NCBI GenBank assembly: GCA_022766385.1
Contig: JALEPJ010000004.1
Coordinates: 62,001 to 126,000 of the forward strand
Direction: 5' to 3'
DNA: 64,000 nucleotides
Origin: Rikenellaceae bacterium
Lineage (GTDB): Bacteria; Bacteroidota; Bacteroidia; Bacteroidales; UBA932
Shown in pieces: positions 1 through 9,207 of the stretch. Each line of letters opens with the position of its first letter. Position 1 is the stretch's first letter. The position numbers were made by a program, and so were the translations under genes. The notes under the pieces were generated by a model. It was not told where the DNA came from and ran no database searches. It saw only the letters and a program-made list of their open reading frames with translations.

Positions 1-2
1 CC

Positions 3-1709
3 TTCCTGGGAGAAATAGACTTCATCCTCGCCAAGGCCCAGACAGCCCTGGACTTCATTGCCGGAATGCCTGTGATCTCCGAAAAGGGAGAGCTGATTTT
101 GCGCAAGGCCCGCCATCCCCTGCTCGAACAGGCCCTTAAGAAGGAAGGCAAGAGCATAGTCCCGACATCGCTCGCCCTCAACCCGGAAAAGCATATTCTG
201 ATGATTTCAGGCCCCAACGCCGGGGGCAAGTCCGTATGCCTGAAAACCGCCGGTCTGTTGCAGTATATGTTCCAATGGGGTATGCTCATCCCGACATCGG
301 AAACGTCCGAACTGCCCATCTTCGACAGAATCATCGTCATCATAGGAGACGACCAGTCCATTGACAATGACCTCAGCACCTACAGTTCTTTCCTGAAGGA
401 CATGCGCGATATGCTGGGCAATGCCGATGATAGGACGCTGGTGCTCATCGACGAGTTCGGCTCGGGCACAGAGCCGGCAGCGGGAGGGGCAATTGCCGAG
501 GCTATCCTCAGCGAAATCGACCGCAGAGGCGTCTATGGCGTCATTACCACCCACTATACGAATCTGAAGCTCTACGCCGCCTCAGGCGATAACGGCTGCG
601 TCAACGGCGCGATGCTCTTCGACGCCAAGAACATTGCCCCGCTCTTCCAGCTCGAAATCGGACTTCCGGGCAATTCCTTCGCGTTTGAGCTTGCGAGGAA
701 GATGGGGCTGCCCGAGAGCATAGTCAAGGAAGCCGAGAGCAGGGCAGGAGAGGAGTTCGTGGGCATTGAGAAGAACCTCAAGCAAATCGCCCGGAACCGC
801 AGAGTCCTCGACCTGAAGCTCCAGAAGGTCAAGGTTGCCGACAAGACGCTTGAAAACATAACCGGAAAATACCAGAAGGAGCTTGAGGAAATCAAGCAAA
901 AGCGCAAGGAAATTCTGGACGAGGCCAAAAAGGAGGCTGAAGACATAGTGCGCGGAGCCAATAGGAAGGTTGAAAAGACCATAAGGACCATAAAGGAAGC
1001 TCAAGCTGAAAGGGAGCAGACAAAGGAGGCCAGAAAGGAGCTCCAGAATTTCTTGGGAGCTCTCGAAAGAAGCAAGAGCGAACAACAGAAAACGCGCGAA
1101 GAGTATCTGGAGAACAAACTCGAGCAGCTGAGCAAGCGAAAGGAGAAAGAACAGCAGCGAAAGGCTCGCAGGGGAGTGACGGACCCGGCCGAGATTCAGA
1201 AAATAGAGGAACAGAAAAGGCTCGAAGCCTTCCGCTCGGCCCCGCTAAAAGTGGGGGAAAAGGTTCGCGTAAAAGAGAACGGACTGGTCGGAGAGGTCTC
1301 AAAAGTCTCAAACAAGGCAGTCACCCTGATTATCGGCAGCATCAGCAGCAAGATGCCTCTCGACAGAGTGGAGAGAATCTCTTCAAATGAGTACAAGGTC
1401 GCGGTCAAACAGATTGCCAAACCTTCAGCTCCGAAGGAGGATGCCGGAATCACTGCAAGGAAGCTCAATTTCAAATCGGAGCTGGACATAAGAGGGGAGA
1501 GGCTGGGCGATGCCCTTGACATTGTGACGCATTACATTGACGATGCGATGATGCTGGGAATGGGCTCTGTCCGCATCATACACGGAAAAGGCACGGGCGT
1601 CCTGCGGGAGGAAATACAGAAATATCTGCGGACCATTCCGGGCGTGAATTGCCACGATGAACACATCCAATTCGGTGGAAGCGGAGTAACTATTGTTGAA
1701 TTCGATTGA
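3..1709 (+). CDS. mutS2: MutS2 family endonuclease/ATPase, 5' truncated by the window edge
   Basis: The frame is open upstream of the listed ATG (FLGEIDFILAKAQTALDFIAGM). Walker A GPNAGGKS, DEFGSGTEP Walker B, coiled coil, C-terminal Smr domain (LDIRGERLGDAL...IIHGKGTGVLR). Confidence 0.95.
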   Translation, partial: FLGEIDFILAKAQTALDFIAGMPVISEKGELILRKARHPLLEQALKKEGKSIVPTSLALNPEKHILMISGPNAGGKSVCLKTAGLLQYMFQWGMLIPTSETSELPIFDRIIVIIGDDQSIDNDLSTYSSFLKDMRDMLGNADDRTLVLIDEFGSGTEPAAGGAIAEAILSEIDRRGVYGVITTHYTNLKLYAASGDNGCVNGAMLFDAKNIAPLFQLEIGLPGNSFAFELARKMGLPESIVKEAESRAGEEFVGIEKNLKQIARNRRVLDLKLQKVKVADKTLENITGKYQKELEEIKQKRKEILDEAKKEAEDIVRGANRKVEKTIRTIKEAQAEREQTKEARKELQNFLGALERSKSEQQKTREEYLENKLEQLSKRKEKEQQRKARRGVTDPAEIQKIEEQKRLEAFRSAPLKVGEKVRVKENGLVGEVSKVSNKAVTLIIGSISSKMPLDRVERISSNEYKVAVKQIAKPSAPKEDAGITARKLNFKSELDIRGERLGDALDIVTHYIDDAMMLGMGSVRIIHGKGTGVLREEIQKYLRTIPGVNCHDEHIQFGGSGVTIVEFD

Positions 1710-1718
1710 TAGACGGAT

Positions 1719-2105
1719 ATGAGTACTGGAAGAGCTGAGATTGGAAGGAGAGGCGAGGATATTGCTTGCCGGTACTTGATAGAAAAAGGACATACCATCC
1801 TGGAAAGGAATTGGAGAAGCGGTCACCTGGAGGTGGATATCATCTCATTGGACAGGGAAGGCCTTCATTTCGTGGAGGTCAAGAGCCGGGTGGCTCCTTT
1901 CTCCGCGGCTCCGGAGGAAAGCGTCGGCTATGTTAAACAGAAAAGAATAATAGCTGCGGCTGAACGCTATATCCATTCCAGAAAAAGGATAGCGACAGTA
2001 TTTGAGCTGCCCGACATCAGTTTCGATGTTATAAGCATTATTTTTGAAGGGGGAAGAATAGGGATAGAATGGTTCCCAGGAGCCTACATCCCCATACACG
2101 TATAA
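1719..2105 (+). CDS. UPF0102 / YraN family protein (nuclease-like fold)
   Basis: GRRGEDIACRYLIEKGHTILERNWR...DIISLDREGLHFVEVKSR is typical of the YraN family. Confidence 0.9.
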   Translation: MSTGRAEIGRRGEDIACRYLIEKGHTILERNWRSGHLEVDIISLDREGLHFVEVKSRVAPFSAAPEESVGYVKQKRIIAAAERYIHSRKRIATVFELPDISFDVISIIFEGGRIGIEWFPGAYIPIHV

Positions 2106-2117
2106 AAAAGAAGCACT

Positions 2118-3212
2118 ATGACCAATAACCATTACTACTGCATTATTATGGCGGGAGGTATAGGCTCCCGTTTCTGGCCAATAAGCAGAGAAGCGAAACC
2201 GAAACAGTTCTTGAACCTTTCAAGGTCCCGGAAATCCTTTCTCAGACTTGCTTATGAGCGTTTTGCCAAGATAATACCTCCCGAGAATATCATCGTTTCA
2301 TCCCAATCGAGATACAAAGAACTGGTAAAGAAAGAGATTCCCGAAATTTCTGATGAGAATCTGTTTCTTGAACCCTATAGCAGAAACACGGCCCCCTGCC
2401 TTGCTTACGCCACATATAAGCTTCTTAAGAGGGATCCGGAGGCCGTTATGATTGCCACACCGGCCGATCACTTGATTTACGATGACGAACTGTTCAAGGA
2501 TACCATACTTAAAGCCCTCGATTACGCATCATGTCACGATTCCCTGATGACTCTTGGCGTTGTTCCCAATGGTCCGGACACAAACTTCGGTTACATTCAG
2601 GTATGTTCGGATGTAGAGACTCCTAAAGGCGAGCCTGTGAAGGTCAAAACCTTTACAGAAAAGCCAGACAAGGAACTGGCGGAAGTATTCTATCAAAGCG
2701 GGGAATTCTACTGGAACTCCGGTATATTTGTATGGCAGGCAAATATCATCCGGGCAGAACTGGAGAAACACCAGCCTGAAATCACCACCTTGTTCAGCGG
2801 ATGGGAGCAGGCTCTTGACAGCCCTGAAGAGGAAGCCTTTATAGAAAAAGCCTTCGCCGGCTGTATGAAGATTTCCATTGACTACGCGGTGATGGAAAAG
2901 ACAGACAAGGCATGGCTGGTACCTGCCGACTTCGAATGGCACGATATAGGAAACTGGGAAGCTCTGCACAGTTACCGTTCCAAGAAAGATCTTGACGGCA
3001 ATGCACTGAAGGCCCACAAAATCCTCAACAAGGATACAAAGAACACCCTCATATATTCAGATGAAGATAATAAACTGGTAGTGATCAGGGGTTTAGATAA
3101 TTTCATCGTGGTGGATACGGATGATGTCCTGATGATTTGCCCGCGTGATGACAAGCAACTGAAGGAAATCATCACTGAAATTGCTATGCCTGACTATGAA
3201 GAATATAGATAA
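2118..3212 (+). CDS. manC: Mannose-1-phosphate guanylyltransferase
   Basis: IIMAGGIGSRFWPISREAKPKQFL nucleotidyltransferase signature; FTEKPD; YWNSGIFVW. Confidence 0.92.
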   Translation: MTNNHYYCIIMAGGIGSRFWPISREAKPKQFLNLSRSRKSFLRLAYERFAKIIPPENIIVSSQSRYKELVKKEIPEISDENLFLEPYSRNTAPCLAYATYKLLKRDPEAVMIATPADHLIYDDELFKDTILKALDYASCHDSLMTLGVVPNGPDTNFGYIQVCSDVETPKGEPVKVKTFTEKPDKELAEVFYQSGEFYWNSGIFVWQANIIRAELEKHQPEITTLFSGWEQALDSPEEEAFIEKAFAGCMKISIDYAVMEKTDKAWLVPADFEWHDIGNWEALHSYRSKKDLDGNALKAHKILNKDTKNTLIYSDEDNKLVVIRGLDNFIVVDTDDVLMICPRDDKQLKEIITEIAMPDYEEYR

Positions 3213-3216
3213 GAAA

Positions 3217-4062
3217 ATGAAGAAAATACTATTGTCTGTTCTGGCATTGACCCTGTTGATGCCGTTTACTCTGTCCTCCAAAGATAAGGAGAGCCGCAAA
3301 GGACTCACGGTAATGAGTTATAATATCAGACTGGCAAGCGGCAAGGACGGCACCAACTCCTGGGAATACCGCTATCCTGCCACAGCGATGATGATTGAAG
3401 ACCTCATGCCCGATGTTATTGGTATGCAGGAAGTGGAGTATGTGGCATTCAGATATCTGGGGGACGTGTTCGACAAGACCTACAAGATAGTTGGGGTCGG
3501 ACGTGACGACGGAAAGAAGGGTGGAGAGATTATGGCAGTGATGTACAATTCGAAGACTGTCAGCCTCCAGAAATGGGGCACTTTCTGGCTCTCGGAGACG
3601 CCTGACAAGCCGAGCCGTGGCTGGGATGCCGCCTGCAACCGTTGCGCTACCTGGGCAGTGATGAAGGACAAAGGCAGTGGAAAAAGCTTCTTCTTCGTGA
3701 ACACTCATCTGGACCATGTCGGTACGGAAGCTCAGAAGAACGGAATGCAGCTCGTACTTGACAAAATAGTAGAGTTGAATAAGGGCAAGCTACCTGTCGT
3801 GCTGACAGGAGACTTCAATATGGAGCTTGACAATCCGGCTTTTGAGAGCATCAAGAAGAGGATGAGCAATGCTCGCCAGAGTGCGGTGGTAAGTGATGAC
3901 CATTTTACCTACAATGGCTGGGGCAGGGCTTCTGACAGCATTGACTACATTTGGCACGACGGTTTCTCTTCTTGCATCCAGTATGAGACTGTGACCAAGC
4001 CGTATATGGACAGAACCTTCATTTCTGACCATTTCCCTATCAAGGCTTTGCTTGTATTTTAA
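3217..4062 (+). CDS. Secreted endonuclease/exonuclease/phosphatase family protein
   Basis: Signal peptide; VMSYNIRLASG, IGMQEV, TGDFNMELDN, SDHFPI motifs. The ORF track start at 3181 overlaps manC; the MKKILL start at 3217 is more plausible. Confidence 0.88.
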   Translation: MKKILLSVLALTLLMPFTLSSKDKESRKGLTVMSYNIRLASGKDGTNSWEYRYPATAMMIEDLMPDVIGMQEVEYVAFRYLGDVFDKTYKIVGVGRDDGKKGGEIMAVMYNSKTVSLQKWGTFWLSETPDKPSRGWDAACNRCATWAVMKDKGSGKSFFFVNTHLDHVGTEAQKNGMQLVLDKIVELNKGKLPVVLTGDFNMELDNPAFESIKKRMSNARQSAVVSDDHFTYNGWGRASDSIDYIWHDGFSSCIQYETVTKPYMDRTFISDHFPIKALLVF

Positions 4063-4165
4063 TTTACGTTTCGCAAGTTATAACTTATCCGGGAAGGGAT
4101 TATTTACGGTCTAAAGATCTCTGAATTTGGCAGTTACGCTTGTTGCGAAAGATATTTGCAAAGAA

Positions 4166-4227
4166 GGAAGGTACTCTTGGAGAGCTCCTCGAACTTATGA
4201 CAAGCTTCACTCCCAAGAGTACCTTCC
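4166..4227. repeat. Inverted repeat: perfect 15-bp arms around a 32-nt loop
   Basis: GGAAGGTACTCTTGG (4166-4180) and its exact reverse complement CCAAGAGTACCTTCC (4213-4227), between convergent genes. Confidence 0.85.
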
Positions 4228-4293
4228 ACCTTTCTTATTTGACAGCTTCAGATAGCGTAGACTGTGTATGCTGACTGATTCCCCATCAGCAGT

Positions 4294-5832
4294 TTAAAGA
4301 TTCCTCAACAAGTTATTCAAATTGACCTTCTTGTCGATCAGAGCACGAAGTTCAGAGATTGGAACCCTCTCCTGCATCATGGTATCGCGATCACGAACGG
4401 TCACGCAACGGTCCACAAGCGAATCGTGGTCAACGGTAATGCAGTAAGGAGTACCGATGGCATCCTGACGGCGATAACGCTTGCCTATTGAATCCTTCTC
4501 GTCATATTGGCAATTGAAATCGAACTGAAGCTCTCTCAGAATCTCCTGTGCGAGCTCAGGCAGGCCATCCTTTTTCACGAGAGGCATTACTGTAGCCTTT
4601 ACCGGTGCAATAGGAGCAGGAATTGAGAGCACGACACGGCTTTCTCCGTTCTCGAGTACCTCCTCCTTATACGAGTGTGAGAGGACGGCAAGCACCATAC
4701 GGTCAACGCCTATTGAAGTCTCGATAACGTATGGGGTGTAGCTCTCATTGGTCTCAGGATCGAAATACTGAATCTTTTTGCCTGAGAACTTCTGATGATT
4801 GCCAAGGTCGAAGTCGGTTCTTGAATGAATGCCCTCGAGCTCCTTGAAGCCGAACGGGAACTGGAACTCGATGTCCGTTGCGGCATTGGCATAATGAGCA
4901 AGTTTTTCGTGGTCGTGGAAGCGGTAATTCTCAGCACCCATTCCAAGATTGACATGCCACTTCATTCTGTTTTCCTTCCATTTAGCGAACCAATCGAGCT
5001 CAGTGCCCGGCTTGATGAAGAACTGCATCTCCATCTGCTCGAATTCCCTCATTCTGAAGATGAACTGGCGGGCAACAATCTCATTTCTGAAGGCCTTTCC
5101 GATCTGAGCAATACCGAAAGGAATCTTCATTCTTCCGGTCTTCTGAACATTGAGATAGTTTACAAATATTCCCTGGGCGGTTTCAGGACGGAGATAAATA
5201 GTGTTCGCGCCTTCTGCCGTGCTTCCCATCGAGGTGCTAAACATAAGGTTGAACTGGCGCACGTCAGTCCAATTGCAAGTACCGCTGATAGGGCAGACTA
5301 TGCCGCAATCAACGATAATCTGCTTATATTCAGCGAGATCATTGGCTTTCTCTGCTGCTACATAGCGATTGTGAACCTCATCATACTTGGCCTTTTCGCG
5401 AAGAACGTTAGGATTGGTGGCGCGAAATTGTTCCTCGTCAAAGGCCTCTCCGAACTTCTTGCGTCCTTTGGCCACTTCCTTGTTCATCTTTTCCTCGAGC
5501 TTGCCGAGATAATCCTCGATAAGCACGTCAGCCCTGTATCTCTTCTTTGAATCTTTATTGTCAATGAGAGGGTCATTGAATGCCCCTACGTGGCCAGATG
5601 CTTCCCAGATTCTCGGATGCATAAAAATGCAGGAGTCAATTCCGACTATGTTAGTGTGGAGACGTGTCATAGCGTTCCACCAATACTGCTTGATATTGTT
5701 TTTGAGTTCAACACCCATCTGACCGTAATCATATACGGCAGCAAGTCCGTCATAAATCTCACTTGATGGGAAAATGAAACCATATTCCTTGCAGTGAGCT
5801 ACAAGTACTTTAAAAAGTTCATCCTGTGTCAT
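4294..5832 (-). CDS. glyS: Glycine-tRNA ligase (single-chain class II)
   Basis: GFIFPSSEIYDGLAAVYDYGQMGVELKNNIK; RPETAQGIFVNY; SIGVDRMVLAVL. Confidence 0.97.
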   Translation of the reverse strand: MTQDELFKVLVAHCKEYGFIFPSSEIYDGLAAVYDYGQMGVELKNNIKQYWWNAMTRLHTNIVGIDSCIFMHPRIWEASGHVGAFNDPLIDNKDSKKRYRADVLIEDYLGKLEEKMNKEVAKGRKKFGEAFDEEQFRATNPNVLREKAKYDEVHNRYVAAEKANDLAEYKQIIVDCGIVCPISGTCNWTDVRQFNLMFSTSMGSTAEGANTIYLRPETAQGIFVNYLNVQKTGRMKIPFGIAQIGKAFRNEIVARQFIFRMREFEQMEMQFFIKPGTELDWFAKWKENRMKWHVNLGMGAENYRFHDHEKLAHYANAATDIEFQFPFGFKELEGIHSRTDFDLGNHQKFSGKKIQYFDPETNESYTPYVIETSIGVDRMVLAVLSHSYKEEVLENGESRVVLSIPAPIAPVKATVMPLVKKDGLPELAQEILRELQFDFNCQYDEKDSIGKRYRRQDAIGTPYCITVDHDSLVDRCVTVRDRDTMMQERVPISELRALIDKKVNLNNLLRNL

Positions 5833-5864
5833 AATCGTCTTCGCTTTTACTTCGTTACAAACTG

Positions 5865-5872
5865 CAAATTTA
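5865..5872 (-). promoter_or_regulatory. Bacteroidetes-type -7 element upstream of glyS
   Basis: CAAATTTA, i.e. TAAATTTG on the minus strand, matches TAnnTTTG. Confidence 0.5.
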
Positions 5873-5908
5873 CTTATTTCTTTAAATAATGCAGTATTAA
5901 TCGTCTTT

Positions 5909-6349
5909 TCATCCTAATATTTCCCTTAGAGGAAGCATTACAAATTCGCGTTCATACATCAAAGGGTGGGGAACGCAGAGCCGCGGATGCGATATCTTTT
6001 CAGAGCCGATGAGGAGTATGTCAATGTCAATTATCCTGGAATGGTAGATCCTGCAACCTTCTGCATCGTATTCGATATTCTCCCTCCTCCCCATCGCCAC
6101 TTCTATTGCCTTAAGCTTATCCAGCAGCTTAAGCGCTTGATTTTCAATATTTTCACTATCGAAATCCAGCTTGTAAAGGACGACGCAATTCAAAAAGGGA
6201 CGGGAGCGGAAACCCCAGGCTTCCGTTTCAATGATAGAGGATAGGGCACTGTATCTGACTGAGAAAGCCTCGTCCATCATCGCCAGAGCCTTCTTGATGT
6301 TCGCTTCCCTGTCGCCAATATTGCTGCCAAGGGAAAAATAAACGTTCAT
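5909..6349 (-). CDS. folK: 2-amino-4-hydroxy-6-hydroxymethyldihydropteridine pyrophosphokinase (HPPK)
   Basis: VYFSLGSNIGDREANIKKAL; RIIDIDILLIG; HPRLCVPHPLMYEREFVMLPL. Confidence 0.93.
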   Translation of the reverse strand: MNVYFSLGSNIGDREANIKKALAMMDEAFSVRYSALSSIIETEAWGFRSRPFLNCVVLYKLDFDSENIENQALKLLDKLKAIEVAMGRRENIEYDAEGCRIYHSRIIDIDILLIGSEKISHPRLCVPHPLMYEREFVMLPLREILG

Positions 6350-6367
6350 TGCCCCTGTCAACGATTA

Positions 6368-6793
6368 TTAACTAACATCATTATCGTCCTCGAAATCAAG
6401 ATCATAACCGAGTATGACCCTCGCCTCGTCAGACAGCATGCTTTGGTCCCATACAGGCTCGAAAACCAGCTCAATATTGCATCCGCTAACTCCAGGAACA
6501 TCATGCACGACAGCCCTGACCTCTGCCAGCACCTCATCTGCCATAGGGCAATTCGGGGCCGTGAAGGTCATAGTTATGTCCACCATTCTGTTCTTCCTGA
6601 TATTAAGCTCGTAAATCAGTCCGAGATCATAGATATTGACAGGTATTTCAGGGTCATAAACCGTCTTCAATGCGAGAATCACATTATCATACAGAGGTGC
6701 GAGTTCCTTTACATCCTCGGCAGTGAGGATTTCCTGTTCCTTATTGTTGTCGATTCCGTTTTCCATTTGCTTATTGTTTGTGGCAATTGGCAA
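6368..6793 (-). CDS. DUF59/MIP18-family Fe-S assembly protein (SufT/PaaD-like)
   Basis: LKTVYDPEIPVNIYDLGLIYEL...TMTFTAPNCPMADEV. Confidence 0.9.
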   Translation of the reverse strand: MPIATNNKQMENGIDNNKEQEILTAEDVKELAPLYDNVILALKTVYDPEIPVNIYDLGLIYELNIRKNRMVDITMTFTAPNCPMADEVLAEVRAVVHDVPGVSGCNIELVFEPVWDQSMLSDEARVILGYDLDFEDDNDVS

Positions 6794-7241
6794 TTGCCGC
6801 CGCCTTAATGGTATCTATCATTGACACGAGGCCGTTGGCCCTGGTAGGCGAGAGATTCTCCTTCAAGCCTATGCGGTCGAGAAAAGAGAAATCGTCCCCA
6901 GCAATTTCCTCGGCACTTCTGCCGGAATACACGCTGATCAATAGGGAGATGATACCTTTGGTAATTATGGCATCACTGTCCGCACTGAAGTCAATGCGTC
7001 CGTTTTCCACGCGATAATCAAGCCATACCCTCGACTGACAGCCCTTGATGAGCCTGTCTTCCGTCTTCTTCTCTTCCGGATATGCCGGAAGCTTTTTGCC
7101 GAGCTCAATGAGGTACTCGTACTTGTCAAGCCACTCGTCATAGAGCGAAAAATCTTCCACTATCTCACTCTGAATTTCCTTCAATGTCTTTTCCATCTGT
7201 TCTATCAATAATTGCCGAAGCGGTGCATTAATTGATGGCAT
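6771..7241 (-). CDS. sufE: SufE-family cysteine desulfurase activator
   Basis: EDRLIKGCQSRVWLDY signature with the conserved Cys. Confidence 0.92.
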   Translation of the reverse strand: MPSINAPLRQLLIEQMEKTLKEIQSEIVEDFSLYDEWLDKYEYLIELGKKLPAYPEEKKTEDRLIKGCQSRVWLDYRVENGRIDFSADSDAIITKGIISLLISVYSGRSAEEIAGDDFSFLDRIGLKENLSPTRANGLVSMIDTIKAAAIANCHKQ

Positions 7242-7250
7242 TTCCGCTTC

Positions 7251-8492
7251 TTAAAGCAGCATATCTATCGCTTTATTCAGGGAGGCAATGAAATATTGCG
7301 CCTCCTCCATAGTATTATATGGGGCAAAGGATGCTCGCAGCATTCCACTGACACCGAACCTGTCCATCAGCGGCTCTGCGCACATCTGTCCCGACCTTGT
7401 GGCTATTCCCATCTTGTCAAGGATGAGAGCCAAATCTTCGTGGTGAACACCATTGACGCAAAATGAAAAGAGTGCTATCTTCTCAGATGTTCCTCGTGGA
7501 ACCTTTTCATCTCGCGGGATTCCATACAAGCTTATCCTTTTGTCGGATAAAAGAGCATCCAGAACATAATCCCTTAGCTTTCTGTAAGAAGCTTCTACAC
7601 AAGAATTCCTTGTCAATTCAGCAAGCTGAATAGCAGGTTTTAGAGTCGGAATACCTGCCATATTCTGGGTCCCAGCCTCAAACTTGCCCGGAAGGGGAGC
7701 ATAGCTGGTAGCATTAAAACTTACGTGAGCTATCATTTCACCACCACCCATATACGGTGGCATAGCCTCAAGATACTGTTTCTTTCCATATAGCACGCCT
7801 GTTCCAGGGGCCGCATAAAGCTTATGACCGGAGAATGCATAGAAATCACAGTCCAAATCCTGAACATCCACCTTTTCATGAACGATGCCCTGAGCTCCAT
7901 CCACCATCACAAGACAACCCTTTGAATGACAATAAGTTATTATTTCCTTTATGGGGTTAACAAGGCCAAGGACATTGGAAATATGAGCTACGCTTAACAG
8001 TTTGGTCCTGTCTGTAATGAGTTCTGGAAGCAAATCAATGCGAAGATGACCTGAATCATCCACGGGCAAAACTTTTAGCTGTGCTTTCTTCCGCTCGCAC
8101 ATCATCTGCCAAGGGACTATATTGGAATGATGCTCGCACTCGCTCACCACTATTTCGTCACCCTCCTTGACAAAAGCCTCGCCAAAACAAAAGGCAAGCA
8201 GATTGATGGATGCCGTAGTTCCTGAAGTAAATATTATCTCTTCCCGGCCTGCAGCATTGATGAAACACCTGATTTCATCCCTTGTACTTTCATACTCTTC
8301 AGTAGCATCCGCAGCAATTTTATGGACAGCCCTATGAAGATTTGAGTTCTTATGGGTAGACAAGAATACCCACTTGTCGATTACGGATTGTGGGCGCTGT
8401 ATAGTCGCAGCATTATCCAAATAGACAAGAGGCTTGCCGTATACACATTCGGAAAGCTGAGGGAACTGTGATCTGAGTATTTCTACATTCAT
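7251..8492 (-). CDS. sufS: SufS-type cysteine desulfurase
   Basis: YLDNAATIQRP; SGHKLYAAPGTGVLYG PLP-Lys motif; RSGQMCAEPLMDRFGV active-site Cys loop. Confidence 0.95.
   Translation of the reverse strand: MNVEILRSQFPQLSECVYGKPLVYLDNAATIQRPQSVIDKWVFLSTHKNSNLHRAVHKIAADATEEYESTRDEIRCFINAAGREEIIFTSGTTASINLLAFCFGEAFVKEGDEIVVSECEHHSNIVPWQMMCERKKAQLKVLPVDDSGHLRIDLLPELITDRTKLLSVAHISNVLGLVNPIKEIITYCHSKGCLVMVDGAQGIVHEKVDVQDLDCDFYAFSGHKLYAAPGTGVLYGKKQYLEAMPPYMGGGEMIAHVSFNATSYAPLPGKFEAGTQNMAGIPTLKPAIQLAELTRNSCVEASYRKLRDYVLDALLSDKRISLYGIPRDEKVPRGTSEKIALFSFCVNGVHHEDLALILDKMGIATRSGQMCAEPLMDRFGVSGMLRASFAPYNTMEEAQYFIASLNKAIDMLL
7488..7503. promoter_or_regulatory. Degenerate parS-like palindrome
   Basis: TGTTCCTCGTGGAACC differs from TGTTCCACGTGGAACA at 2 of 16 positions. 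Confidence 0.3.
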
Positions 8493-8538
8493 AATCGATT
8501 TCTCAATCAAGTATCATACAAGTTTAGTATGAAGACCA

Positions 8539-8546
8539 CAAATTTA
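8539..8546 (-). promoter_or_regulatory. Bacteroidetes-type -7 element upstream of sufS
   Basis: CAAATTTA (minus-strand TAAATTTG). Confidence 0.5.
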
Positions 8547-8569
8547 CTAAAGTAATTTCAGTTTTTTGA

Positions 8570-8577
8570 TATCTTTG
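8570..8577 (+). promoter_or_regulatory. Bacteroidetes-type -7 element upstream of ruvA
   Basis: TATCTTTG, 18 bp before the ruvA ATG. Confidence 0.5.
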
Positions 8578-8594
8578 TAGAAACATCATTCACT

Positions 8595-9188
8595 ATGCTG
8601 GACTACATTTCAGGAAATATCGCAGAACTGACTCCTACAAGAATCGTAATTGACAATCACGGCATGGGCTATGGAATTGAGATTTCTCTCCAAAGCTACG
8701 AACTTCTCCAGGGTAAGGAACAGGTCAAAATTTACATTCACGAAGCAGTAAACCAAAGGGATGCCACTCAAGTATTCTACGGCTTTGCAAGCAAGGACGA
8801 GAGAGCTCTCTTTGAGCTCATTATCGGAGTTTCCGGTATAGGTGCAGCGTCGGCCAGAATGATACTCTCTTCTATCAGTGCCGACGAGTTGCGGGAAGCG
8901 ATACTCTCAGAAAACGTAGCGAAAATCAAAAGTATTAAAGGAATTGGCGTGAAGAGTGCTCAAAGACTTATACTCGAACTGAAGGACAAGATCGTCAAAG
9001 GAGAGGGGAGCAATGTTGAAAGCATATTCAAGAGCGACAATAATGCAGAAATCGATGAGGCTACAAGCGCACTCACTATGCTCGGGTTCTCCAAGCCAAA
9101 TATAAACAAAGCTATACAGAGCATTGTCAAGAGCCATCCTGACGCTAAAGTCGAAGAAATTATCAAAATGGCCCTTAAGATACTCTAA
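8595..9188 (+). CDS. ruvA: Holliday junction branch migration protein RuvA
   Basis: MLDYISGNIAELTPTRIVIDNHGMGYGI; helix-hairpin-helix GVSGIGAASARMILSS and IKGIGVKSAQRLILELKDK. Confidence 0.96.
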   Translation: MLDYISGNIAELTPTRIVIDNHGMGYGIEISLQSYELLQGKEQVKIYIHEAVNQRDATQVFYGFASKDERALFELIIGVSGIGAASARMILSSISADELREAILSENVAKIKSIKGIGVKSAQRLILELKDKIVKGEGSNVESIFKSDNNAEIDEATSALTMLGFSKPNINKAIQSIVKSHPDAKVEEIIKMALKIL

Positions 9189-9207
9189 TCTTAAGCTATA
9201 CTATCTT

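Noticed and set aside
4825-5550. 241-aa plus-strand ORF opposite glyS
   Set aside because: Antisense shadow of a conserved GlyRS; no recognisable motifs.
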